Source: Bacillota bacterium (GTDB taxonomy: Bacteria > Bacillota > Clostridia > TANB77 > CAG-465). Taken from it: DNA of 64,000 bases. This document shows, in pieces, positions 52,546-61,079 of the stretch (its first letter is position 1; each line of letters begins with the position of its first letter). Location of the stretch: assembly GCA_023460235.1 (NCBI GenBank), contig JAEWRE010000068.1:1-64000 (forward strand), written 5' to 3'. Position numbers and translations under genes: made by a program. A model generated the notes under the pieces. That model was given only the letters and a program-made list of their open reading frames with translations. It was not told where the DNA came from and made no database searches.

Positions 52546-53419
52546 TAAAAATTATGTTTCCATATAGCTCCTCATTTAACCTATATCTTAGTTGTTCTTC
52601 ATTTAAACCATATTTTACTATTATTCTTATATCATATATCAATGAATATATTTTTAATCTATCTTCTAAATTTTCAAAATTAAACATTTCTTGATAATAT
52701 TTCTTAATAGACTTAGTTAATGTGTGATAATTTATATCCATAATTTTTTTCTCATCCTCTTCATTAGAAAATAATCTTGGATATTTTGACATTCTATTCC
52801 ATATATCTAATTGATAGTCTAAATTTCCTACTCTCAAATCTTCAAAATCAATTACATACACTTTACCATCACTATATAAAAAATTATCAAAATGATTATC
52901 ATAATAAATAATATAATTTTGTTGATTATCCTCAAATTTATCTATATTTAATTTAAAAAAACTTAATATTTCTTTTGATAGATCTTCACTTATATTTAAT
53001 TTATTGTACCAATTATAGAAATTGGTAATTAAATACTCTTTAAAATTAATGTTACTTTCTATTGGTAATTTATTAATATCTTTTAATATATTTGAAATTT
53101 GATATATTATATTTTCTTTTATACTATCACTTAAAGTATCCCAAATAGAATATAAAGGTATAGCATCAATTTTGGTTATTAATATATAATTTGTATTACT
53201 TATTATACCCGTATCAATTAACTTTGAAATATAATCTCTTTCTAAATTCTTATAAACTAATACTTCATTTTTATAAAAACTATAATCACTTTCATCAAAA
53301 ATTTTTATTACATGGTTATCTGATAAAAACACTCTATTACCATTAAATCCTGACTTTGCTGAATAAAATGTTTCAAGCAAATTATTCTTTTTAGCTATTT
53401 GTTTTATTACATCAAGCAA
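52535..53419 (-). CDS. Aminoglycoside-phosphotransferase-like kinase
   Basis: The 294-residue protein has the APH/choline-kinase fold: a glycine-rich N-terminal region (GFNGNRVFLSDNHVIKIFD) and the catalytic loop IIYYDNHFDNFLYSDG near 182 with VIDFEDLRVG after it. The usual H-x-D at the loop is Y-Y-D-N-H-F-D-N, a shifted form. The target is unknown; antibiotics, choline or sugars are all possible. It is 18 bases downstream of a GNAT gene. Confidence 0.82.
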   Translation of the reverse strand: MLDVIKQIAKKNNLLETFYSAKSGFNGNRVFLSDNHVIKIFDESDYSFYKNEVLVYKNLERDYISKLIDTGIISNTNYILITKIDAIPLYSIWDTLSDSIKENIIYQISNILKDINKLPIESNINFKEYLITNFYNWYNKLNISEDLSKEILSFFKLNIDKFEDNQQNYIIYYDNHFDNFLYSDGKVYVIDFEDLRVGNLDYQLDIWNRMSKYPRLFSNEEDEKKIMDINYHTLTKSIKKYYQEMFNFENLEDRLKIYSLIYDIRIIVKYGLNEEQLRYRLNEELYGNIIFSDK

Positions 53420-53437
53420 CTTTTTTTCACCTCAATA

Positions 53438-54250
53438 TTATTTATTTTCACTATATGCTATTCCTTCAAATATTTCTTTAAATCCCATATTTTTATATAC
53501 TAGTTCTGTATAGTACCCTCTTTCAGTTTGCAGACATATGTATTTAATATCTATTTCTTTAAGCTTTTTTACTATATATGACATCATTTCTTTACAAATA
53601 CCATTCCTTTTATACTTTTTATTTGTTGTTACATTATATATAAAAGCAATGTCATCAGAATATACAACAGTTGCAGTAGATACAATATTATCATTATACT
53701 TACTAAAATAATGTACTATGTTATCTTTCCCCTCTTTTAGATCAAAACTTTTTTCAAGTGCTTCTCTATATCCTTCATCTGAATTATCATATGGATCTTC
53801 TGGATCATCACTAGAAAAGCCTTCATATCTTGCATTAATAAATTCATTCCTAGTTTCTTTACTTGCAATACATATTTCAATATCAAGTTTACTTTTATAA
53901 TTTTTAAATTCATCTAACTTATCTAACAATAACCATACATCATTATGTAAAATTTTCATATCAATAATATTCTTGTATTTATAAATAGGTGAATTATTAG
54001 TAATGTATATTACTGGTGTTCTGTTATTTTCATTCATTATTTTAGAAATACTTTCACTATCACTAATAAACTCTTCAATATTTTTAGATTTAATATTAGT
54101 AGCTAAATTCCAATAGCTATCATCTATTATGTCAGATAAATAAATATCAAATTTATTATAAACAATCTTTCTAGACATATATAAATATAATTGATTATTA
54201 AAATGAAATTCTTCAATTTTTTTATATAATTGCTTATCTTCTAGTTCCAT
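53438..54250 (-). CDS. GNAT-family N-acetyltransferase
   Basis: The start is the ATG at 54250, after TTGGAGGCGA. The 270-residue protein has an N-terminal domain of about 120 residues of unknown type and a C-terminal GNAT domain (about 130-265) with FIYNVTTNKKYKRNGICKEM (the acetyl-CoA binding R/Q-x-x-G-x-G/A region, here KRNGIC) and LVYKNMGFKEI. The acceptor is unknown. It lies upstream of the APH-like gene in a two-gene operon; a modification-type resistance pair is one possibility. Confidence 0.82.
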   Translation of the reverse strand: MELEDKQLYKKIEEFHFNNQLYLYMSRKIVYNKFDIYLSDIIDDSYWNLATNIKSKNIEEFISDSESISKIMNENNRTPVIYITNNSPIYKYKNIIDMKILHNDVWLLLDKLDEFKNYKSKLDIEICIASKETRNEFINARYEGFSSDDPEDPYDNSDEGYREALEKSFDLKEGKDNIVHYFSKYNDNIVSTATVVYSDDIAFIYNVTTNKKYKRNGICKEMMSYIVKKLKEIDIKYICLQTERGYYTELVYKNMGFKEIFEGIAYSENK

Positions 54251-54350
54251 AAATCGCCTCCAAGTTAACATTTTTTCATACATTTCAACTTAATAAAATA
54301 ATTATACATTAAAAAAATCAATAATTCAATATATAGCTTTTTGGTATTTT

Positions 54351-54388
54351 AAAGATAAGGTCATTATTTATATAACGACCTTATCTTT
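54351..54388 (-). terminator. Terminator of the CDF gene
   Basis: AAAGATAAGGTC and GACCTTATCTTT flank a 14-base loop. Confidence 0.78.
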
Positions 54389-54401
54389 AAATTTATATAT
54401 A

Positions 54402-55259
54402 TTAACATGGGTTTATATGTACAATAGTATCATTTACAAGCTCAATCTCATTTATTTTATCTTTTATATCATGGGCTATTCTATGTCCATCTTTTACAGT
54501 TAAATTTCCCATAACTGATGCTTCAACAATTATTATATAATTAAAACCGGTTGGTTTAGAAATAATTTCATCTATATACTCTACGCCTTCAATTGGTAAT
54601 ATTGTCTCTTTTATTTTCTCAACTACCCTATCTTCTACATTAGTATCCATTAACACTTTATATGACTGAATAAATACCTTTATTCCAGTATATATCATAA
54701 AAATTGATATCAATATTGAGACAAGAGTATCAATCCAGAATATATTACTAAATAATACGCTAAGTAATGTTCCAGAAGTTATAAACATATCGTTTTTATA
54801 TTCTTTTGAGTTAATTAAAGCTAACATGTTATGATATTTTTTAGCTATTCTTCTTGTATACATATATAATACTAATTTAACTATTAATGCAATTATACAA
54901 ATTATAACTAAACTATAAGAAAATATTACCCTTTCTCCATTAATATAATTACTAATTATTTTACTAATCATATTTACATATACAAAAACAATAAACGTAC
55001 CAACTAGCATTGAGAATATGTATTCTGATTTTCCATGTCCAAATGGATGATCCAAATCTTTAGGCTTACAAGCAATTTTATTTCCTATAAATGTCATAAT
55101 TGCAGAGAAGGTATCTTGTACACTATTTAATCCATCTGTAATCATAGAATAACTTGCAGATATAACTCCAATAGTTAATTTTAATATTGATAAAAATATA
55201 TTTGCAAATATACATACTATTGCCATCTCTTTTGTCTTGTTATATCTATCAAAATCCAT
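54402..55259 (-). CDS. Cation diffusion facilitator (CDF) transporter
   Basis: The 285-residue protein has six membrane helices, the metal-site helices with MITDGLNSVQDT near 40 and HPFGHGKSEYIFSM near 70, and a C-terminal cytoplasmic domain at about 205-285. The first motif has DGxxSxxD in place of the more usual HxxxD/DxxxD. It exports Zn, Mn, Fe or related ions by proton exchange; the exact metal is not readable. Confidence 0.92.
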   Translation of the reverse strand: MDFDRYNKTKEMAIVCIFANIFLSILKLTIGVISASYSMITDGLNSVQDTFSAIMTFIGNKIACKPKDLDHPFGHGKSEYIFSMLVGTFIVFVYVNMISKIISNYINGERVIFSYSLVIICIIALIVKLVLYMYTRRIAKKYHNMLALINSKEYKNDMFITSGTLLSVLFSNIFWIDTLVSILISIFMIYTGIKVFIQSYKVLMDTNVEDRVVEKIKETILPIEGVEYIDEIISKPTGFNYIIIVEASVMGNLTVKDGHRIAHDIKDKINEIELVNDTIVHINPC

Positions 55260-55364
55260 ATTATCCCTCCTATTTAAAATAGTATGTATAATCTTGTTTA
55301 ATTGTTAAAATATTTATAGATATAAATTACTATTCATACTACTATGTAATAAAAATGCATTCGG

Positions 55365-55393
55365 TTGACAAAGATTACATAATATTGTATAAT
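55365..55393 (+). promoter_or_regulatory. Perfect sigma-A promoter of the 55450 gene
   Basis: TTGACA (55365-55370), 17 bases, TATAAT (55388-55393). Confidence 0.85.
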
Positions 55394-55449
55394 ATTATCA
55401 TTAATATATGTCAATAACTCACTATAAATTAATAAAAAGGAGATAAAAA

Positions 55450-56544
55450 ATGAGTAATTTCAAAAGAAAAGTACAAGAGCGATATGAACTACCGTTCAAA
55501 ATTGATAATGAGTATATAAAATACTTAATTTCTCAAAGAGGAAATGACATTGAAAGAATCTGGCAGCTTTGTTTTAGAGATCTTAGTAGAAATCATGTTT
55601 TTGATTTAAGTCCTCGTATTCTAGCAAAGTCTACATTTTCAGAAGATACCATCTTTCCAGAAGAGTTTTATAATCTATTAAACATCAGTAATCTCTTAGA
55701 AATTGCTAAGTATAACAGGTTTGGTATTGATCTTGTACATGAAAGTGGTATTAGAGGTGACGGCATGCATATTGCTGTTTTCGATCAAGGCCTGGTTCCA
55801 GAAGGAAAAAGATTTAATAATTATAACAACTTTTTTTACGAACATCGGACATATACTGAAGATGACTCAATGCATGCAAATGCAGTAGTAGATACAGTAT
55901 ATTCAATATGCCCTATGGCCAAAATCCACTTTTTTAGTGAAGGTTATAAAGATGTGGTTGAAAGACGCCTCACCTTTCTTGAAGAAATATACAGAAACAA
56001 TTTGAATGTACCACCAAAAGACAGAATTTTAGTAATATCCATCTCATGTAGTTTTCTCTATGATGGATACGATAAAAAAGGAGAGCGTACAGATTTAAAA
56101 TCTGATTATCAAAACTTAAGGAAAAAGTTATCAGATAAAGGCTGCTATATTGTAGACTCTGAAGCTTTTGGAAATCACTTTGCAATATCCTCACCTATTT
56201 TTAACAATGATTTTTCAAAGGTGATTGATGTAGAATACGGTGAAGAATGGGTAAAATGCGCAAATAATAAAGATTATGAAAGAGAATTGTTTGCAAATCA
56301 CATTCTTGTACCAGGAGGCGGAAGACTCTATGCAATACCTAGTGATAGGACAGAACTAATATATACAGGCAGTGCCTCATATAGTTGGTCTATTCCAATA
56401 GTTGCAGGCATGCTACTTTTGAGTAAAAGTAGGAAAAGAAATTTATCTCTAAAGGATTTTTATAACTCAGCATTTAAATTCTGTGATTATAACTCTGCAG
56501 GACAAAGAGTTATAAATCTGCACAAGATTATCCAAAACTTATAA
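55450..56544 (+). CDS. Intracellular subtilase-like protease (S8 family, divergent)
   Basis: The 364-residue protein has an N-terminal region of about 95 residues and then a subtilase-like core. The Asp is in GMHIAVFDQGL near 107, the His in DDSMHANAVVDTVY near 140, ISISCSF near 195, GNHFAI near 235 (possible oxyanion Asn) and the Ser in SYSWSIPIVAG near 317 (family GTSxAxPxVAG). No signal peptide is present, so it should act in the cytoplasm. Ribosome site AAGGAGAT. It is divergent from ordinary S8 enzymes and its substrate is unknown. It has a catalytically dead relative at 49754. Confidence 0.78.
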   Translation: MSNFKRKVQERYELPFKIDNEYIKYLISQRGNDIERIWQLCFRDLSRNHVFDLSPRILAKSTFSEDTIFPEEFYNLLNISNLLEIAKYNRFGIDLVHESGIRGDGMHIAVFDQGLVPEGKRFNNYNNFFYEHRTYTEDDSMHANAVVDTVYSICPMAKIHFFSEGYKDVVERRLTFLEEIYRNNLNVPPKDRILVISISCSFLYDGYDKKGERTDLKSDYQNLRKKLSDKGCYIVDSEAFGNHFAISSPIFNNDFSKVIDVEYGEEWVKCANNKDYERELFANHILVPGGGRLYAIPSDRTELIYTGSASYSWSIPIVAGMLLLSKSRKRNLSLKDFYNSAFKFCDYNSAGQRVINLHKIIQNL

Positions 56545-56545
56545 A

Positions 56546-56586
56546 AAAAAGAGGTTGATATCGTAACTTGATATCAATCTCTTTTT
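56546..56586. terminator. Bidirectional terminator
   Basis: AAAAGAGGTTGATATC and GATATCAATCTCTTTT flank a 7-base loop between convergent genes. Confidence 0.9.
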
Positions 56587-56597
56587 ATAACTAATAA

Positions 56598-57500
56598 CTA
56601 TGATTTCTTTTCATTATACATTATTGATACAATAGCACATAAAAATCCACCTATTGGAAATGCCACCCAAGATATTCTCCATAAATCAAATACAAAACCT
56701 AAAGTAAAAAATACTGCTGTAGCTAGTATCATTATTACTCCGCTATACTTTCCTACTTTTTCATTTTCTACCTTTGTTATTTTCTCTACATTATTATACT
56801 TATCAATATCATACTTATCTTTTTGAATTCCAAAATAAACAAATACTGGAGTACCAATCGTTACACATATCATTAATACTGTAACTGGAAGAGTAGATAA
56901 TCCAGATACAAGGTTAAGTTCGCTTAAAGCAATTAAAATTATAACACCTAATAATATAATACCAACACCAAAAGATATTGCAATAGGAAATTTCTTGTTA
57001 AAATTATCTATTTCATCATCACTATAAAAATATGGTAACTTAGGATTTTTCTTTTTAAACTCATCATTCCTTATACCTAAAACTATAAACATTGGTACTG
57101 AAATAAGTACACAAGTCAATAATATTAATACACCAACTGTACTTAATCTTTCTTGACTTACTGTATCTTGTAAGTTTATACCGGATAAAAAAACAAGAAT
57201 TGTTACTCCAATTAATATAATTGTTATTGCAAGAGAAATTCCCTTGCTAAAAGCATTCATATTCTTTTCATATTTACGTTTTTCACCAGTATTATCATCT
57301 GATACTTTTCCTTTCATTAGCGTATCCATACTACAATCAAAAATACTACATAATACTAATATTTTTTCTGTTTCAGGATATCCACTACCCGACTCCCATT
57401 TTGATACTGCTTGCCTTGACACTTCTAGCTTTTCGGCTAATTGTTCTTGAGACATATTTTTAATCTTTCTCAAATTTTGTAAGTTTTCACTAAAACTCAT
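56598..57500 (-). CDS. XRE-family regulator with C-terminal membrane domain
   Basis: The ATG at 57500 has AGGGAGTG upstream. The 300-residue protein has an XRE helix-turn-helix at residues 5-60 (SQEQLAEKLEVSRQAVSKWESG), a linker, and six membrane helices in two similar halves (about 88-140 and 172-222) and a last pair. Membrane-bound XRE regulators are known in Firmicutes and may respond to envelope signals. It is a single gene. Confidence 0.9.
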   Translation of the reverse strand: MSFSENLQNLRKIKNMSQEQLAEKLEVSRQAVSKWESGSGYPETEKILVLCSIFDCSMDTLMKGKVSDDNTGEKRKYEKNMNAFSKGISLAITIILIGVTILVFLSGINLQDTVSQERLSTVGVLILLTCVLISVPMFIVLGIRNDEFKKKNPKLPYFYSDDEIDNFNKKFPIAISFGVGIILLGVIILIALSELNLVSGLSTLPVTVLMICVTIGTPVFVYFGIQKDKYDIDKYNNVEKITKVENEKVGKYSGVIMILATAVFFTLGFVFDLWRISWVAFPIGGFLCAIVSIMYNEKKS

Positions 57501-57852
57501 TTTAATCACACTCCCTAATAATATTTTAAGGTTTCATGTATATTTTTTCTACCAACTTATATTTGCAACTTAAATTTTCTTGTCAAATTTAGTTTGCTTC
57601 TATTAATATTATTGCTTTTTTATTATAACATAAGGAGCGAGATTATAAAATAAATTTTATTCAAAATTAAATATTTTATATATATATTATATCTTTGATA
57701 ACAAAATATTATATAAATTATATTGTAATATCACATATTTAAAAGAAATTTTTAAGTATTTTTTCATATATTGAGATTAAACATTAATTATATGCAACAA
57801 ACTTGTCTAAAGTTAATAAAATATTATATAAGATATAATTATAGAAAGGAAA
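57501..57852. other. AT-rich intergenic stretch
   Basis: This 352-base gap holds the leaders of the divergent XRE and BclA-like genes. A TGTCAA at 57581-57586 (TTGACA on minus) may be the -35 of the XRE gene, and a TATAAT lies at 57834-57839. CATATATT near 57766 could be a sporulation-sigma -10 but is too weak to call. No RNA or gene is recognised. Confidence 0.4.
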
Positions 57853-57858
57853 ATGATA

Positions 57859-58758
57859 ATGAATATTTTACAATTACAAAAGATCTTAAATACACCTGTA
57901 ACTACAGGAAGTAAATTAATTTTTGAAGAAATATTAAATAATAATGGTGATATTACTTATGATCAAACTGGACAATTTATAATAAATAGTCCTGGAATAT
58001 ACGTTATAGATTGGTGGATTGCAACTCAATCATCATCTTCAAATTCTGCTTTAAGTTTTACCTTAAAGTCAAGTTTAGGATTACAATACACTAGTAACTC
58101 ACCAATAAAGATTGGAATTATTAATGGAAATACAATACTTGAAGTTGATACAGTACCAACTACAATATGGCTAGAGAATTCATCTAATTCAACAGTATAT
58201 CTGGCTAATGATGTAGATGTAAAATCTGAAATAAGAATATTTAATGTATATACTGAGGATTGTTTTTTAAACAGTCAATTAACAAATCTATTAATTCAAG
58301 TTGTAGACAAATATCCGAATGCTGATGTACGAGTTTTGACTTCTGCTACTGGTGAAATATTTGGTACAATAACATCATTATATATCTCACCAACTACTTC
58401 AACTGTTCAAGGATTGTATGTTACTGATATGTATGGACTTGGCATATATACTGTTAATATAGATGATATACTAGCGTTTGAACTATCTAATAGTACCTAT
58501 GATAATACTATAACGTATTTAAATTTACCAAATACTGCAAAATTTAGCTGTACTAATAATGCTATAATTAATTTTTATGACTATTTTGCCACTACTCCTC
58601 CTACACAAGAATTTACAATCTCTGCTGGCCCAAATGCATCTGCACAAGGAAGTGTAATATCAAATCAATATGGAATAGTTGTATTATCTGAATCTGCAGG
58701 TAGCTCACCGAAATTTTTTGTAACACCTAAACTATCTAATATTTTTATACAAAGTTAA
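57859..58758 (+). CDS. BclA/TNF-like jelly-roll surface protein
   Basis: The ATG at 57859 has AAAGGA at better spacing than the ATG at 57853. The 299-residue protein has no signal peptide. Residues about 15-125 fit the TNF/C1q-like (BclA C-terminal) pattern: YDQTGQFIINSPGIYVIDWWI, FTLKSS and NSTVYLAN. The second half (130-299) is a different, beta-rich region that I do not recognise. BclA-type domains without a collagen stalk occur on spores of Clostridia. The leaderless sequence and the adjacent spore-enzyme-like genes suggest a spore-surface role. Confidence 0.65.
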   Translation: MNILQLQKILNTPVTTGSKLIFEEILNNNGDITYDQTGQFIINSPGIYVIDWWIATQSSSSNSALSFTLKSSLGLQYTSNSPIKIGIINGNTILEVDTVPTTIWLENSSNSTVYLANDVDVKSEIRIFNVYTEDCFLNSQLTNLLIQVVDKYPNADVRVLTSATGEIFGTITSLYISPTTSTVQGLYVTDMYGLGIYTVNIDDILAFELSNSTYDNTITYLNLPNTAKFSCTNNAIINFYDYFATTPPTQEFTISAGPNASAQGSVISNQYGIVVLSESAGSSPKFFVTPKLSNIFIQS

Positions 58759-58796
58759 TAACATTCAATTTTTCTATGAATTTATATTAACAATCT

Positions 58797-58832
58797 AAAA
58801 ATAACGTTACTAAGTAAAGTAACGTTATTTTT
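58797..58832. terminator. Bidirectional terminator
   Basis: AAAATAACGTTACT and AGTAACGTTATTTT flank a 6-base loop between convergent genes. Confidence 0.9.
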
Positions 58833-58836
58833 AAAT

Positions 58837-60183
58837 TTAATTTATACTTTGAGGAAATTTAAATACATTAAATGGATCATATCGTTGATTTATTCTTATT
58901 AATTTATCTGCGTTTCCACCATAGTAATCCCTTTGATAGCATTCTAAACCACTAAAAGGAAAATTAATATATGATCCTTTTGTTATTGATTCAATATATT
59001 TAAAATTTTCTTTCACCCAACCTATATTATCATTAGCATATTTAGGATTCTCCCAAACTGATTGTATTCCCATTATATATTTTGAATTTCTATAAAAAAA
59101 TGCTGTTTGAGTTCTTCCTATATCTGTTACTTTTCCACCAAGAGCATAAAGCGATATTGCTGCATATACAGAACCTATAGGTCTTCGAGTTAAAATATTA
59201 GAAATATTTTCTACTTCTTCATTATTATAATTTCTTTGTACAAATCTTCCCGTTGATTTAAACATTTGTGAATTAGGATAACTACTTTCTATTATTTCTA
59301 TAGCCTCAATAAAGCTCATACTTCTCACTGATATTTGCATTCCATATATATTATTAAAATTATCTAACAATATTTGTGCCTCATATGCTGATCCATAAAA
59401 GATACCATTACCATAAATAGCCATGCCATCTTCTGGAGAATTATATAACCTTGAGACCACAGTCATACGCTCATCAAGATTCTTTAACCAATTCTGCCAT
59501 ATTTTTAGAAATTGCTCCATATCTTCTACCATTGCATTTGCAAGATAAAATTCTACTAAACATACACTCTCTACTTTATTTGGTATTCTAAATGTCATAC
59601 TTGTCACAACTCCAAAATTTCCTCCACCGCCACCTTTACAAGCCCAAAATAAATCAGAGTTTATATATTCATTTGCTGTTACTACTTTTCCTTCATAATT
59701 TACAATATCTATACTTAAAAGACTATCGCATGCAAGACCAAAATATCTACAAGATAATCCCCAACCTCCTCCAAGTATAAGTCCAGCTAAGCCAACTGTT
59801 GGGCAAGTCCCACTTGGAAAAGGGTATCCTTTATTTCCTAGCAATTCATAAACCTGAGTATTTATAACTCCTCCTTGAGCTTTTAATACTCTTCTGTTCT
59901 CATCTAGCTCTAACTTATTCATCCTACTTATATCTATTACCAAGATGCAATTGCCTACTGAATAACCTTCGTAGTTATGCCCTCCAGTCCTTATTCTAAT
60001 TTCTATATTATTTTTTATTGCAAAGCATATTGCATTCCCTACATCATTATTATTATAGCAATATACAATAATACTTGGAAATTTTTGAATTGCTCTATTC
60101 CATATTTGCCTTGCCTTATCATATTGTTTATCACATGGTGTTACAATATCACCAGTTAATCCATTGTAAAATTTATCATACAT
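58837..60183 (-). CDS. Berberine-bridge-type FAD oxidase (CotQ/YvdP-like)
   Basis: The ATG at 60183 has GAAGG upstream. The 448-residue protein has the FAD_binding_4 domain with RTGGHNYEGYS near 75 (His for one covalent FAD link), GTCPTVGLAG near 130 (Cys for the second link, so bicovalent flavin) and GGGWG. The C-terminal BBE motif is INQRYDPFNVFKFPQS. Bacillus CotQ (YvdP) is a spore-coat member. The sequence cannot give the substrate, but oxidation of sugars or aromatics is usual. Confidence 0.9.
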   Translation of the reverse strand: MYDKFYNGLTGDIVTPCDKQYDKARQIWNRAIQKFPSIIVYCYNNNDVGNAICFAIKNNIEIRIRTGGHNYEGYSVGNCILVIDISRMNKLELDENRRVLKAQGGVINTQVYELLGNKGYPFPSGTCPTVGLAGLILGGGWGLSCRYFGLACDSLLSIDIVNYEGKVVTANEYINSDLFWACKGGGGGNFGVVTSMTFRIPNKVESVCLVEFYLANAMVEDMEQFLKIWQNWLKNLDERMTVVSRLYNSPEDGMAIYGNGIFYGSAYEAQILLDNFNNIYGMQISVRSMSFIEAIEIIESSYPNSQMFKSTGRFVQRNYNNEEVENISNILTRRPIGSVYAAISLYALGGKVTDIGRTQTAFFYRNSKYIMGIQSVWENPKYANDNIGWVKENFKYIESITKGSYINFPFSGLECYQRDYYGGNADKLIRINQRYDPFNVFKFPQSIN

Positions 60184-60281
60184 AAAAAACACCTTCTAAT
60201 AAAGCTTATTCAGGTTGTCCAACTTTTGTTACATAAAATTATTTACATTAAAATCATATAAAAATCTTTTGGAACTTAGAT

Positions 60282-60315
60282 AAAAGCTAATCCGATTTTT
60301 TCAGATTAGCTTTTT
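60282..60315 (-). terminator. Terminator of the superoxide dismutase gene
   Basis: AAAAGCTAATC and GATTAGCTTTT flank an 11-base loop; T-run follows on the minus strand. Confidence 0.88.
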
Positions 60316-60318
60316 GGT

Positions 60319-60954
60319 TTAAGTATTATAATTAAAAAAATTATTATAAACTGCCTCTACTCTTTTCCAATTTATTACTTTAAATAGATCTTCTATATAA
60401 TCAGCTCTTTTGTTTTTGTGTTTTAAATAATATGCATGTTCCCATACATCAACAGGAAGTACGGGATAAAGGTTTTGCTCTAATGGTGTATCTTGATTTT
60501 TAGTTGTAATTATCATAAGCTTACCATTTCTATTTAGTACAACATATGCATAACCAGATCCAAAGACACTTAATGCCTTTTCTTTTAATATCTTTAAAAA
60601 ATTATCAAGTGAACCAAATTCTTTTTTTACTGCATTCATAAAATTACCTTCTGGTTGCATTCCTCTTTCTGGACCAAGAACACTAAAGTATAAATTATGA
60701 TTAAATACACCTCCACCATTATTTCTAACTTTAGTTTGTATTTCTTCTGGAAGTGATGCAATGTTGTATAACAATTTATCAAGTGACCAACTATGGAATT
60801 CTGGATAGTTTTCCAAAGCTTTATTTAAGTTTTCTACATATGTACCAACATGTTTATCATGATGTACCCTCATAGTTTCCTCATCTATATACGGCTCTAA
60901 TGCATTATATGCATATGGCAGTGGTAATAACGTAAATGGATAATGTTCGTTCAT
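60319..60954 (-). CDS. sodA: Superoxide dismutase (Fe/Mn family)
   Basis: The start is ATG 60954, with AAAGGAGAT upstream. The 211-residue protein has the metal-binding residues in RVHHDKHVGTYV (two His), FNHNLYFSVLGPE (His) and DVWEHAYYLKHKNKRADYIED (Asp and His). GERG appears as GPERGMQPEG, slightly altered. Metal choice is not certain. The convergent neighbour is a CotQ-like oxidase; in Bacillus, SodA is found in the spore coat. Confidence 0.93.
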   Translation of the reverse strand: MNEHYPFTLLPLPYAYNALEPYIDEETMRVHHDKHVGTYVENLNKALENYPEFHSWSLDKLLYNIASLPEEIQTKVRNNGGGVFNHNLYFSVLGPERGMQPEGNFMNAVKKEFGSLDNFLKILKEKALSVFGSGYAYVVLNRNGKLMIITTKNQDTPLEQNLYPVLPVDVWEHAYYLKHKNKRADYIEDLFKVINWKRVEAVYNNFFNYNT

Positions 60955-61027
60955 ATAAAATCTCCTTTCTTTAATATATATTATATGTTTCAATAATTTT
61001 ATTATTCTGTCTGTTTTATATACAAAT

Positions 61028-61060
61028 AAGATGAAACACTTATGTACAATGTTTCATCTT
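61028..61060 (-). terminator. Terminator of thrS
   Basis: AAGATGAAACA and TGTTTCATCTT flank an 11-base loop just past the stop codon. Confidence 0.8.
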
Positions 61061-61079
61061 AAATTATTAATGCAAATTT

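Noticed and set aside
57501..57852. Sporulation-sigma promoter for the BclA-like gene
   Set aside because: A CATATATT resembles a -10, but no matching -35 is visible, so the call is not supported.
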